Assembly: GCA_019914995.1 (NCBI GenBank)
Contig: CM034136.1
Location: 7,079,787 to 7,143,786, forward strand
Source: Acanthochlamys bracteata
Taxonomy: Eukaryota > Streptophyta > Magnoliopsida > Pandanales > Velloziaceae
Length of the DNA stretch: 64,000 nt
Direction of reading: 5' to 3'
The translations under genes and the position numbers were made by a program. The notes below the pieces were generated by a model. It did no database searches. It was given only the letters and a program-made list of their open reading frames with translations, and was not told the DNA's origin. Shown piece after piece: positions 13,394 to 25,145 of this stretch. Position 1 is the stretch's first letter; each line of letters begins with the position of its first letter.

Positions 13394-15355
13394 GAAAAAG
13401 ATGCAACAAAGTGTATGAAACCTCCAAGGTAATGGGAAGTTAGGGTTAGTTGTTCTCCACAAGCTAAAACCAAAGTAGTAATCTGTTGCGATTTTGTAAC
13501 CTGTGGATGTAGGAGGGGGCCCCTCAGCTTACTCTGACCAACATATTTTTAAGATAACCAGCACTGCTGCATTTTCAAATCCCCAGCCTCCTTTTGGGAA
13601 GTGGATGTTCTCCTACCCAACCCTTGGGTGCTTGGTTACTTTAACCAACAAGGGTAAATTTTCTAATAGTTATTGATTTGACCATTGGGTGACGATTAAA
13701 AAGGTAAAGGAAAAATAAAGGAAATAACGGTGGTCTGACATATAAACTTCATGAAAGAAACACAAGAAAAGATAAATGAGGCATACCGCAAAATCATTTT
13801 CTAAAGTTACTGACTGCAACTTGTAATTTGTATGGTCTTTTAATAAAAAGTCAACACCAGTAACTATTGTTGTAAATGTGCAGCTCGAAATTTTCTAAAA
13901 GAACTTTTTCCTTTCTCTTTTAAAGATCGTATATTTGAGTAGATAAAGCAGTTATGCCAACAAAACATTGAGGTAATACAGAGACAGCATTTCCTATAAG
14001 AAAATTTTAGATTACAAAATTGTCCTCCTGCTGTTGAAGCGGCTTCAAATTCAACATTGTACATACCCATAGATGATCCAAGACTCCAGAAAGGCTACTG
14101 CTTTCAAACAATGATTTGAGTTATGACCGACCATTAGTTATTTCCAAGTAAATGACACAGGAAGATTCTGCCCATTACTTTTAGTGGCATGTAATATATA
14201 GCTAAGAAGTAGTAGTGATCAAGAACAAAGGCATGGTTTTGGAACCAAAACAATTACATGGGTTAAACTGTCAAGTTCTGATCAGACAAGTAGCTGATTT
14301 CAAGTGAAGAAAAACTGACAACAATATTATTTTATTGGATTTACGATTAAGGATGACAACAGAGCTGAGATCATTTGCATTTCACTAATCCTAAATTCCA
14401 AATACTTTTCAAGAGCCCTTCTTTTGTAAGGAGAAAAGAAAGCAGCATGGGGGAGATGATCCTAGCTTTAGATGTTCTCTCTTTCCTAATTATGGTGTCC
14501 AACTAGTTCTAAGAATGTAAACTATCTATGAGGTAAAAAACCAAATCAACACTGAAGATCATCAATATGCAAAATCAAACAGTTTTTCCAAACTCTGCAA
14601 TAATAACAAAGCATTTCATTACCTTCTATTGCCAAACCACAAAGCTTACCAAGTATTTGAAGTTGCACATGTTAGACGAATAATTTTGCCGGACAATGAT
14701 CATATATTCATGCCAATTCCAAATGAAGAAACCGACAAAACAAAAGAATTGATGTAGTTGTATTTCATGACAATAAAGCTGAGGTAAGGGTAAGATCTGG
14801 GTGTTCGATAATGTTATCTCCTAGTTACTAACCTCGATGATTCCTAGTGTTCCTGTCAAAAATGTTGATTTGTTGCATTTAATGACAACGTGGCTGAATT
14901 AAGGATAAGATCCTGCCTTCAAATGTTATTCCTTTAGCTAGCTACTGAATCTCGATAACTGATCATTCCCGGATCCAAGATAAAAGTGCCAGCTCTCACA
15001 CTTCACTCCGTACTCCATCAGAGTTAAACAAAGCTAATACTTTTGGCACACTTACAAACAGAGAGCTGCACTAATCACAAAACTGATACAAAAAGAATCT
15101 TGTGAAGCTAACCCTCAGAGTCTTCTCTGCGTCAGTTGGAAGCGCAGCATGATGGACAGAAGATGAAGAAGCGGAAGTTGTCACATGGTGTTGTTGTGTG
15201 GCGGCGGACAGACAATCAGCTACTGCTCGCCGGAGTGGTTCTGGCGGTTTCTTAATTACCGACGGCGATCTCTGTCGTCCATGCGGCGGGGTTCCGTACA
15301 AACTCCTCCCTCCCATCGACGGAATGTAGCTCAACCCTTCTTCCACCACCCCCAT
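3038..15355 (-). CDS. Conserved plant protein of unknown function, 1218 aa, 17 exons
   Basis: Exons, in transcript order: 15355-15113, 13066-12987, 11995-11945, 11859-11326, 11200-10943, 10357-10292, 9308-9138, 8451-8400, 8318-8031, 7549-7439, 6920-6729, 6277-6002, 5250-4633, 4027-3525, 3458-3398, 3320-3252 and 3121-3038. Every junction is GT-AG and the chain stays open for 3657 nt, ending in TAG. The protein starts MGVVEEGLSYIPSMGG, has a serine-rich N-terminal stretch, and then long leucine-rich helical segments suggestive of an armadillo/HEAT-like solenoid. I see no catalytic motif, signal peptide or membrane span. It ends ENPYLQMRGIIQLSNDMGAP. From memory it resembles a large uncharacterised Arabidopsis protein of the At3g12590 kind, but this was not checked. 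Its role is unknown. Intron 2 and neighbouring introns are long, and the intron between 7549 and 8031 carries a LINE fragment. Confidence 0.85.
7614..7903 (-). mobile_element. 5'-truncated RTE-type LINE fragment with target-site duplication
   Basis: The minus strand reads through a piece matching the C-terminal end of RTE-type LINE reverse transcriptase proteins (KLREDRFRWFGHVLRRS). It continues with a frame containing YNRTEWRKRIHTADPTRVG and ends in a (TTG)n tail. The insert (7627-7890) is flanked by near-identical 13-mers, TTGCGCATGGACA (7614-7626) and TTGTGCATGGACA (7891-7903), read on the plus strand. They differ at one base, as expected for an old target-site duplication. The plus strand also carries CCCACTCGAGTGGGGTCAGC, the tail shared by RTE LINEs and Au-type SINEs, so a SINE using the same tail is the alternative. 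It sits inside an intron of the 17-exon gene. Confidence 0.75.
13327..13392. repeat. (AAT)n microsatellite
   Basis: An imperfect AAT/TAA run becomes perfect from about 13355 to 13392. It lies in intron 1 of the 17-exon gene. Overlapping isoleucine-rich reading frames here come from the repeat and are not genes. Confidence 0.9.
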
Positions 15356-15560
15356 TTCCCCTAGCGATCTCTCTGTTCTCTATCAATCAATCTCTCCAGT
15401 TGTCTTCCTGCTCCTTGTCCCTCTAAATCTCTATCTCAATCTTTCTCTCTATATATGTGACCTGACTTTGAACTACATGCAAGAGTGAGGGGCGGAGATT
15501 GGGACGGAAACTGAATCGGGATTCGAATTCCGGACTGCCGGAAATCGATAGTGATTATTT
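15356..15560 (-). promoter_or_regulatory. Promoter and 5' leader of the 17-exon gene
   Basis: On the minus strand, a TATATA lies at 15455-15450, about 95 bases before the ATG. It is followed by a GA-rich leader (CT-rich on the plus strand), a common plant core-promoter arrangement. No transcription start can be seen directly. Confidence 0.4.
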
Positions 15561-15939
15561 TTTTTTCCGCGATTGGTCTTTTCTATTAGGGCTTTTATTT
15601 TGTCGTTGTTGGAAGAAAGAAGATAGCCGGGGATCGTGGTAGCACGCGTGGACTAATAATGGGCTCGACGGGAATACAGCCCAGAATTATATGTTAGTAC
15701 AACTGGATAACTTTATGTACTCCGATAAACAGGTCGACAAATTTGGCCGAAAACGCACCGCAAGTCTGCAAGAAACCGTAAAATATAGAAACCGGAGTTG
15801 TTACTGTGTCGGTCATTAGAGTCGGTTTAATTTTAACCGGTCTCGAATCTTCATCGGAGATTTCGTATCCAGTGAACTAAGAAATTAGATTAAACTGAGA
15901 CACGTGGCACAGTTAAGAGTTTATTGTTTGGTTGACTCC

Positions 15940-16725
15940 ATTTACAAATCTATTGTTTTCGAAATTATTGTACGTTGTTTACATTTTTACAACTATTTAT
16001 ATTAAAATATGTATTTTTAGTTCACTTACTGTATTAAAAATAAAAAATCACTTCGAAATTAATTCTTTTTAAAAGTAAAAATAAATTTACTTTCAATAAT
16101 TCTGCTAATAAAAATTCATTTTTAATAATTTATTTTTTGTTAAATAAAACATTCTAAGAGAGCGTTTAGAAATATTGTTAATATAAAACTTTTTTTAAAT
16201 AAAAAATATTAAATTATTTTAAAATATAAAATGTTAAAAGATTTAATATAATAAATAATAATAAAATTTTATAACGTAAATTTTTTTAAATATTTTTTAA
16301 TTTTTATCAAATATAAAAAAATATAATAAATTTATTTAAATATATAAAATAAAATAAAATTATTGAAATGAAATGAAAAGCACCACCAAACAATCTCTAA
16401 AATAAGACTCAAAAATATGTGCACATTTCACCCGTTTCTAAATGGCTACGTTATTGCTTAGCAAATACAATGCCTTCGACAAGATTTAAGTGGTGATTAG
16501 TAAATTTTTTTTCAACTCTTTTTTGTACAATTTTTTTATTTCATATTTTTCATAAATTTTTATAATATTTTATTAATTATTAAAAAAATTAAAATATAAA
16601 CTTTTACATCGTAAAATTTTATTAATTCATTTTATTTAAAAAAAAGAAGCTAATTTTAAAATATTTTTCTTTCCAAAACTACTCTTTCTTAGAAGTACTA
16701 CCAAACATCTCCTTACTACGGTAGA
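15940..16725. repeat. AT-rich intergenic block with a MITE-like segment
   Basis: The block is AT-rich throughout. The part at 16157-16398 has imperfect terminal inverted repeats: AGAGAGCGTTTAG at the left end, and AGAGATTGTTTGG when the right end is reverse-complemented (10 of 13 match). The inside is poly-A/T. A second segment to about 16725 ends with a similar CCAAACATCTCC. This fits small nonautonomous DNA transposons, but no clear target duplication was found. No gene is visible. Confidence 0.35.
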
Positions 16726-16968
16726 TAATTTACAGACTTGCGCGTAGTAGATAAGTGGATAACTACAAATTTAGACATACAGACTAGTTCAAGTAAAACC
16801 GTAGCAACCAGAGGAACTAGCCAAGACTTTGTCCGAGTTATAGTTTGATTACTTTCATCAGGAATCCATCTCTTCTACGCATACTGCATATTTTTCCTCA
16901 AAAGAGTTAAGCAGAGGAGTCGCAGTAAGTTATAAAATGCAGCTTCAGCGTGGAACATCAGTGAACTG

Positions 16969-19900
16969 CTACATAACTGCCACTGCAGCGCCTGCTTCGA
17001 CGCTCATATTTCCTTTCATCCACCTCTTTAACATTTCCAATGCTGCCTTGGGCTGATCCATTGGGACCATATGACCTGCATCATGTACCTGCACAGATTT
17101 AATCTTGGAGATCAACGAGTTGTTCCAGATAAATACTGCAACTCCAAGAAGATGTGGAAATGACACAAGACTCGAAACTTGGAAGAGAGAAATTGGAAGG
17201 GTAGATTGAGGGGGAAAAAACAAGACTATGTAATAACTACATAGCATTCCCACGTGATTGACTCGAAGTGTAAGAGCTAACCTTGAGAAAACTTAAAGGC
17301 CCATACATCTTCAACTTTCCTGCTTCCTTACCATCAACGTTAAATGGTACTAGGGGAGCTTCAGCGAATTTCTTCTGACCAGACCACTCCATCGAGTTAA
17401 CCCATCTATAATTCCCTGTAGAAAAGGGCCAAGAGTAGGTGATAAAGAAAAGGAGACCCAATAGTCTCTGACTAGCACTGTGGCTACAACATAGAGCATT
17501 CAAGTAGCCAATATCATCTAAAAAACATTTACTCCATAACCTGAAAATTTTAGGAAAGCACACGACTGAAGACAGAAGAAAACGTTTGAAAGAGCATAAA
17601 AGAGCGTTGACATATCTAAAAATGACTTCGATATCACCATAAAAGAGTTAATAACTAATGCTCCTTGTCATAAAAAGAAAACCACAGGCTAAAATACATA
17701 CAAGCCTAAAATTTGTTACATGTAGCCATTCAAAGTTCTCATATAGCAATTGACTTTTAGTAGTTAGCACCCTTAAAACAAAAGTTAAGTTTAACTTGCT
17801 AGCAAGGAAGGAATAAACCAAAATTACGTTAATCCAATAGTTTCAAGGAAGTAAAAATGCCAGCTACGAAGTAAAAAAAAGTTCATCATTTTTGTAATTT
17901 GTAAAATGAATTTGGATTTGTTCGCATACCCAACCAGTTACAGATGAGATCATATTCTCCAGCATACACAAGCAACTTGATACCATCATCAACTAGGGCT
18001 GGAATGCCTACTTCCAGGTTCTTCATCCAGTCAGTAATCAAGGCTGCATAAACAACGGTGTTGCATGACACAAATTTCCTGTCACCAACACCAAGTGCAT
18101 CTCTAACAGATTTTTGGTTCAAAAAGTTTTCCAGGTTTGAGAAGTCATAACAAAGGCTTCCTTCACATTTCTTGCGAATATCGTAATACTGCAAATAAAT
18201 TAAACATATTAAAGATCAAAAGATAAGGAAGAAAAAAATACAGATATAGCATGAGTAAAGACTTACATTTATATCACCAGAAAGAAGCAAAATGGAATTG
18301 AAAATAGAGTTGCAAACAAGATACGAAGCTGTGCATGTCAAGGCTCCAGCAGAACCTGAAGGACGCACACGCTCAAATATACTCATAAAAAGAATTATCT
18401 TAAAAAAGTATGGGCTCATTCAATGTTTCTAACATTTTTGCATTATAAGAATCCTTACCACATAGTTCAATCGCCAGCTCACAAATGGGATAAAGCTTCG
18501 AAATTTTTGCATATTCTGTTTCTCCAATTAGACCCATTGAAAGTGCATAATCGGCATAAGCACCATATTGAATAGCAGGATCAGTAAGCCCATTACCAAT
18601 GGCAAAGCCCTGGAATAGGAAATTTACAACAATTGTAACTGCACCTACACTAAACTTGCTGTACAGAATATAAAGAGCAATGAAAGAATCAGCACATGAG
18701 CTTAACAGATAGTAGAACCGTACCCCAGTTATACTAATTAAAACTGAGCTTGAATGGGGACGGCTGAACTGAAACTAGAAGAGCCAAATACCTTTAAGTT
18801 TATTTGAAGGCCTTCCTTCTGTTTGTTTCCTCTGTCAACCCTCTCAGCAAAAGCAGGAATATAGTGACCAGCGTATGATTCACCAGTAATATAAAATTCA
18901 TTACTTAAGAAATTCGGATGTTCTTTGAAAAAAGCCTATAATGTGGCGATAAAAGTGTCAATTTCGATCAATGATTTACCTTACAAAAATATTTAATCAG
19001 AATAAACCTCATGAGATTTGTTAAATTACCTGCAAAAAGTCATACAAGTCATTGCTTATGCTCTTCTCACTATACCGAAGGTCTCGTAAGTCTGTGCTAT
19101 AACTGAAACCAGTTCCCGTGGGTTGATCAACGTACAAAAGGTTGGATGCCTGGAAATTAGTGAAACATAAGCAAAAGTCATGTATGACCAGAAACTAGAG
19201 TGACAGGAAAAAAGTAGAGAGGAGTATTTCCTATAATAATTTACCCTGTAGAACTAAGAGAACAGTGCACCACTGAGGATAGAAAGGAAATGCAAAGCAT
19301 AATTAAGCACTGCCCCCTCCTAACAATGATCAGTAAAATGATAGATTCTTGACGGTTACAGGAATCACTCGAGATAGCATTTTGTAGCTAGCAAAATTTG
19401 CTTCAATAAACAAAATTTTACAGGGCTACTCTGCTATGTGTCAAGGTATGATTAGGAATCCCCAGAATGGGATTGCAGAGAACTTCCTATGAGGCATCCT
19501 CTCAACCACACACTTAACTCAGAGTAACCAGGAAGGAGAGGATGGAGGCAACCATATTGGTTCTTGTTAAAATGTGGAGTAACTACTTAAAAAAAAACCA
19601 CTTACTACTATATATGAGTTGAAGATCCTGCAAGAAGTAGCTACAGTATGGCAACATAAAAAATTCTATCAAAGGGCTGTCTAGGTGCAAAAAGGTTCTC
19701 TTTGACAAAAAGTTAACAGCTAATCATTTACACTCGTACAACAGAATGTATTCCATGCATCCCATACCCATGATGTTAAGAGGTACATGCAGTGAATATG
19801 CATCCCATTAAGGGAAGGAGTCATTCAAGTTCTAACAAATGAAGCCTCTAAGTTCACTATTAACGAGCACCTTATCCCACCCATAGTCATTCCAAATAAG

Positions 19901-20876
19901 AGACAAGTTGTCAGCAATCTTGAATGGGCCATTTTCATAGAACAGAGCCAGTTCACTGCTACATCCAGGGCCTCCAGTCAGCCAAATGACAACAGGGTCA
20001 CTTTTGCTTGTACGAGATTCAAAGAAGAAATAAAACATCCTGCAAGAGAAACAAAGTCATTCCAGAGTCACAATGACTTCGGCTGCACAGAAACTATCAC
20101 ATGAAAACACTCCATCAATCACACTGAGTCATGCTTAGCTCTTAATTTATCAAAAAAATTACATTCACCAAGAAAACAGTATAGTATACCATTACTTACA
20201 GATCAACTTACTACATCTTCATTTACTCAAAATTAAATCATAAGCCCAATACAACTGCTATAACGGCTCACTGACTAAATAGTAATCAACACTACCGTAC
20301 TCGCTTGTCATCATAATTGAAATCACCATTAATGCAGGAACTCTATAACACCACCACATTATCTTCTAGTAATAGCATCATGCTCTTGGTAAACACCGTA
20401 AACAAACTATTTCAATAAATAAACAAGAATGATTACAGGTTAAAAACGACTAAAACTACTCGATTAACTCCTAATACATTCACAAGAATTTGAGAAAAAT
20501 CCAAAAAGCGAGGAAATTACTTGGCTGCATGGGTGTGCTCGAGGCTGTAGTAACCAGCGTGGTGCCCGAGCTCCTCGATCGATGTATTACCCGCCCCAAT
20601 ATCTCCAAGTATATTAAGCTTCAGCTTCCGCTCCACAAGCCGCGATCTGCTCGATCGCTCACCACCGGGGATCTTTTCAAAACTGTCATCAGCTTCTTCA
20701 GTTGATCCAATTCCAGGGAGCAAATTAAGGCTTCGAATCAAGCCCTCGGCGGACAAGCGTGGGTAGCGACTGTCGATGGATAACGGTCTAGATTGATCAT
20801 GGTTTGATGAAGCTTGATGGAATAGAATCAGTAAAAGGAGAAGGAAAGGGAAAGTAGTGATGGAGATTCTCGCCAT
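16969..20876 (-). CDS. Serine carboxypeptidase-like protein (family S10, SCPL47/48/49 type), 513 aa, 9 exons
   Basis: Exons in transcript order: 20876-20521, 20039-19871, 19149-19030, 18935-18792, 18609-18459, 18355-18267, 18188-17930, 17415-17282 and 17088-16969. All junctions are GT-AG and the chain of 1542 nt is open. Family members release C-terminal residues from peptides, or act as acyltransferases, in the vacuole or cell wall. The N-terminus is a signal peptide (MARISITTFPFLLLLLILF). The oxyanion-hole motif GGPGCSS follows. The catalytic triad is complete: Ser235 in GESYAG, Asp423 in YAGEYDLICNW, and His480 in HDAGHMVP. I chose the ATG at 20876 over an upstream in-frame ATG because it directly opens the signal peptide. 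The sequence looks like the carboxypeptidase SCPL47-49 group rather than the acyltransferase clade. The gene appears intact. Confidence 0.93.
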
Positions 20877-21826
20877 GGTTTTTGAAGAATGGAAGTTTTC
20901 ACAATACAGAAAAATAAAACACTGCTCCAACGCAAGTGGGTTTTATTAGTTGCCGGCACTTGGAAATGTGTCGTCGTTATCTGGTCAGAAATACAAGTGT
21001 TTCTTGGGCTGGATAGTCAGGCCCAATAAACGGGCCCTAATTGATGGGCTCACACCGGTGGTCGGCTATGTACACGCGAGTACTGCTATTCATCTGGGAG
21101 TTCTGATCTGGAAAGATAATAATGTGTCATACAATTCAATAAAAGAATTTAAACATAAAATAATTGATCTTATTAATTATTTATTATATCAATTCTGAAT
21201 CAAATGAGTATGCGGACATGTTAGAATTACTTATCAATTTTAATAGGTTTTTTTCAATTCAAAAAAAAATTTGCATGATTCTAAACAGTGGCAGGAGCGA
21301 AAGGCACCAGGGGCGCCTCAGAAACCATAAAAGCCATCCACCGGCTTGGACTAGAAGGCAGGAGAATAGCCATCACCGGCATGAGCTACACTCTCCAATC
21401 TTCCAATTGAGTTGATTCCTGAAGGTTGACATTAGAGAATCACGGATCGTCCAGGAGATCGCACCATTGCTTGGAAATCTTTTTGGGAGTGACGAAGTAG
21501 CATGGGTTACTTGAATCATGGATAAGATGTTGATAGGCTCCATGATTCGAAGGCGTTTTTCTGCCTTCTGTTCCATGTAGAACGTGTTTTAGAAGTAAGT
21601 TCAGTAAGTTCGAATCAACTGTACAATACTCTATGTTCGGAGAATAAAGAATGGCAATTTTTATTTGACGAGACAAAGAATTAACAAACAGAACAATATG
21701 ACAAAATATGAAGAAAATAGACTTGCATAGCTATTGGATATATATACAGTAACTGTACAATATGTTTTCAGAATAAAAAGTCATCACACCGAAACCACTA
21801 GAACCGAATCTCTAGCTAAGTGTTTT
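20877..21826. other. Intergenic: SCPL promoter and ACR9 3' flank
   Basis: The stretch holds the SCPL promoter side and the 3' flank of the next minus-strand gene. Several short frames on both strands overlap one another and show no recognisable motif. I see no further gene. Confidence 0.4.
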
Positions 21827-24412
21827 TCACCAACCCATCAGTGTCTTCCTAACTCTATCGACAACCTGACTTCTTGTACTGTCAACTAACAAAGGAAATT
21901 CGTTACTGTCATCCAACAGGAATCTGTACACTTCCCACTCCCGCTCAGGTGTTGTATGCCTTCCAATTTCAGCCTAGAACAACATAGACACATAACAAGA
22001 ATCGATAAGTAGGGTTCTAATTTCTTATGAATACTCAAAATTGAAAGGAAATGATATTCAGATGCTTACCGAGAAAATACAGATACCAAGAGACTTCAAA
22101 GCGAGGGTGCAATCGTAAAACACAAGAGGCCTTCCCTTACCACACAACTCAACAGGATTAGCTACCACTAGCTCAGTATCAGGGCCACGGTCAAACATCT
22201 TCACTCTCAGAGGATGCAGCATCTCCAGCCTCAACCGAGAACGTAGAGCATCCTGTTTATCAGGATCAACAAGTTTCTTTCCATCAGTTTGCATGATGAA
22301 AAGATCTATTTCACGGTAGCCTTTCTTGTCTGACATAAATCGTCCATAGGCTATCTGAATACAATAAAACAAGTTGTTAGAGATAACTGAGGGCTTGAGG
22401 TCTGCCGTCCATAGGCAAGTTGTTAATGAACAGAAATATACATATGCAAAATGGTAGAACTCAATAATGACAACATAAATAAAATATCATAAGTGGCTGC
22501 ACAGAACACCAAAGAGCCAATATGCAAACAAATCTAAGAAAATCTTGGACATAACAGCCACTCAAGGAGAGTAATGGCCAAATATCCACTTGGATGACAA
22601 AAGGGCGATGGAAACCACACAAGAACATATCCACTCTAACCATCAGAAGTTATTTGCTACCACCTATTTTATATACAATATCGGGAAAGCTGTTAATTCA
22701 TGTTGTTATACTAATCTAATGAGATGTCAAATACATCAAATGATCAGATGGTTCTAATTGAACCAACTATATTTAAGATTTGAAGCATCACAAATACTGC
22801 ATGCCACAAAAAATTTCTGGAGATCATTTCTTTGTTAGACGAAATGATATTGATTTAGTGAAGCTCTGTGATAATACCCTAGTAACAAGTAAAATATTAT
22901 CAGAAACACTGTAATTAGCAACTATTTAAGTACCGCTCCACCTCATGAAGCAATGATTAGCCAAAGAAAGGCACTGCAAAACCAAAGTACTAGAAGAACA
23001 ACGTATTTCAATCTATTTAAAAGGAAACAGAGATTACCTGAATGCTATAGTCCTTTAGAGTCCTCATAATATCATAGAGCAAGCCCTTCTGATCAAAACA
23101 ATGCACTTGGAGCAATGTATGTGATGGGCTGAGCGAATTATCTATGACAACACTTGCTTCCTTCATTTTCGTTCTATCAGGACTTAATGCTTGTAACTGC
23201 AATTGGCTGTTCGGGGGCTCCGGACTAAGAAGTTCATTGGAAACGTCTAAAGGAAGACAGGAGAAGCCTTGTTGAAAGTTCTCTGCCACCTGAAGTTCAC
23301 AACTAATACATGACTCTCCAAGAACAGCCTTCAGTCTATCACATGTTTCATCTTGTCTCGTCTTAGTGTGCAATAGCTCCCTGATACAAGAAATTTAATT
23401 ACAATGAAGCTGCTAGGTTTAACAAAAACTTGCGGAAGTTAAATAAATAACAAGTTGTCTAATATATACGTAAAGAAGAAAGGTGAAAACATGTATGCAG
23501 TAGACAGATACTCACATCCCATCTGTGATAAAGAAGAGATCAACAACCTTGCCATCTGGTGTTGTTGAGACCTTAACTCTATGAATCACAAGCTCGAGTT
23601 CACTAAGAACTTGAGTCACATCTGCAGCAAAAATATCATCATTCAGCAATGCCTATAACACATTTTTTAATCAATAATGTTGGCAATATTATGAACAGGA
23701 AATTACCATGTAGAAGTCCCTTCCTGTCAGTACTGAAGAATTTCAACAGATAGACATGAGATGTTGCAGGATTGCTGCAAGCATCATAGTAAAGAGGAAC
23801 ATACAGCATTGATGGAGATGGGCATATTGACATCAGCCTATCCTTCAAACTCACCCACCGGATTTTTATTGAGGTATAACGAGGAACGACCCAGAAAACC
23901 ACGTAGCACCACTTACCATCAGTAGAGATATCTGCACAAATTTATTCCAAACAATCAACTCTCGAAATAAATTATTTGCCAACCCAGAAACTGAAAAAGT
24001 CAAAGAAACTACAATTACAAAACCATATTGTACCAAAATCAAAGAACGAGCAAAGAAAAGGAGATAGCTTCACAGGCAAATGAAATTACCATAACACACG
24101 AAGGAAAAAAGGAGCAAAGGAACTTCAAATTATAATCTCAAGACTTTCAAAAATCTTTCCTTTGAGAAATGAAGTAACTCAAAGTCAAGAACTTGTTAAA
24201 ATTATGAATTCCACAAAACAGATCAACAAATTCAAACCCAAAAAGAAAGAAAAATTACCAGCTCGTGTGATTCGAAGACCGAACTCGAGAATAGTGCGGC
24301 ATAGATCGCAGCCAAGTCCAGTCTTGTCAGGACAGTTCACGGTGATTACTGACGGCTCGCCGGCGCGCTTCGCCACCTCAATCTCAACAAGCTCATCGCT
24401 TCCCACGCCCAT
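21827..24412 (-). CDS. ACR9: ACT-domain repeat protein ACR9, 419 aa, 6 exons
   Basis: Exons in transcript order: 24412-24259, 23931-23707, 23621-23516, 23380-23038, 22354-22070 and 21973-21827. All junctions are GT-AG and the chain is 1260 nt. ACT domains bind amino acids or similar small ligands. ACR proteins are plant-specific ACT-repeat proteins without an enzyme domain, thought to sense amino-acid or nitrogen status. ACT-like units are visible at about residues 20-95 (VNCPDKTGLGCDLCR), 110-162 (KFFSTDRKGLLHD), 249-306 (HCFDQKGLLYDI) and 325-405 (VKMFDRGPDTELVV). The C-terminus VRKTLMGW and the LEFGLRITRAD element match ACR9 better than ACR10, as far as I can recall. The linker in exon 4 is the least conserved-looking part. 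The gene is intact and is followed by SCPL in the same orientation. Confidence 0.9.
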
Positions 24413-24919
24413 CTGATTTCGATCACAGCGACAGCTCAGAAGGAATAAATTTCTACTGCATCACCTAACACCGCCGGAATATTGTGATTCAATTTCTCCT
24501 AGATAGCACCATATATAAAAAAAATTATTATATAAGTTAAAATATTTCTCTCCACTCTTTACGTAGAGCAGCGGTCGCGCGCTGAGGTAGTTATCTTAGA
24601 GGAAAAGCCTGGTTTAGGTACCTGTCTTATTAATTTTATTCACTTTCACGTTAAGAGCTTTCCATTAACACCCTTCTAATAAAACTACTAACTAGCACAG
24701 TTTTACAATAATGCTTAATAAAAGGATCGGAAAATTTTCAGAATAAACAAGTACCTGTTTGCAAAATATTCAATCATATGTTACTCGCCTGCGCTGGAAC
24801 CAACTGACACTTGTGACACATGTGGTAGGTGTTGATGATGTGGTGCTTTTGTGATCGCTGAGTAGTCTCCTCCACATATTCTTTTTTGTTTCTATATTCA
24901 TATGGAAATTCATCATTAT

Positions 24920-25145
24920 ATGGCGATGGCGAGGGAGTATAATTTATTAAATATTTAGAAATATTTTATGAAATTTTTAAACAAAAATATTTTAAAAATT
25001 TTAAAATAAATTATTTTTTATTTAAAATAATAAAATAAATAATAAAAATTTTATGATGCAAAATATTTAAACTAAAATTTTATAAAATATTATAAAATTT
25101 TATGAAATATAAAATTTAAAAAAAATGAAAAATTTAACTAAATAG
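24920..25145. repeat. AT-rich block, possible decayed MITE
   Basis: The block is dominated by AAATTTT/TTTAAAA runs and lies upstream of ACR9. It resembles the other AT-rich islands of this window in composition. Its ends are not sharp enough for a firm transposon call. Confidence 0.25.

Noticed and set aside
13154..13473. Isoleucine-rich frames on both strands
   Set aside because: They are produced by the AAT microsatellite inside an intron.
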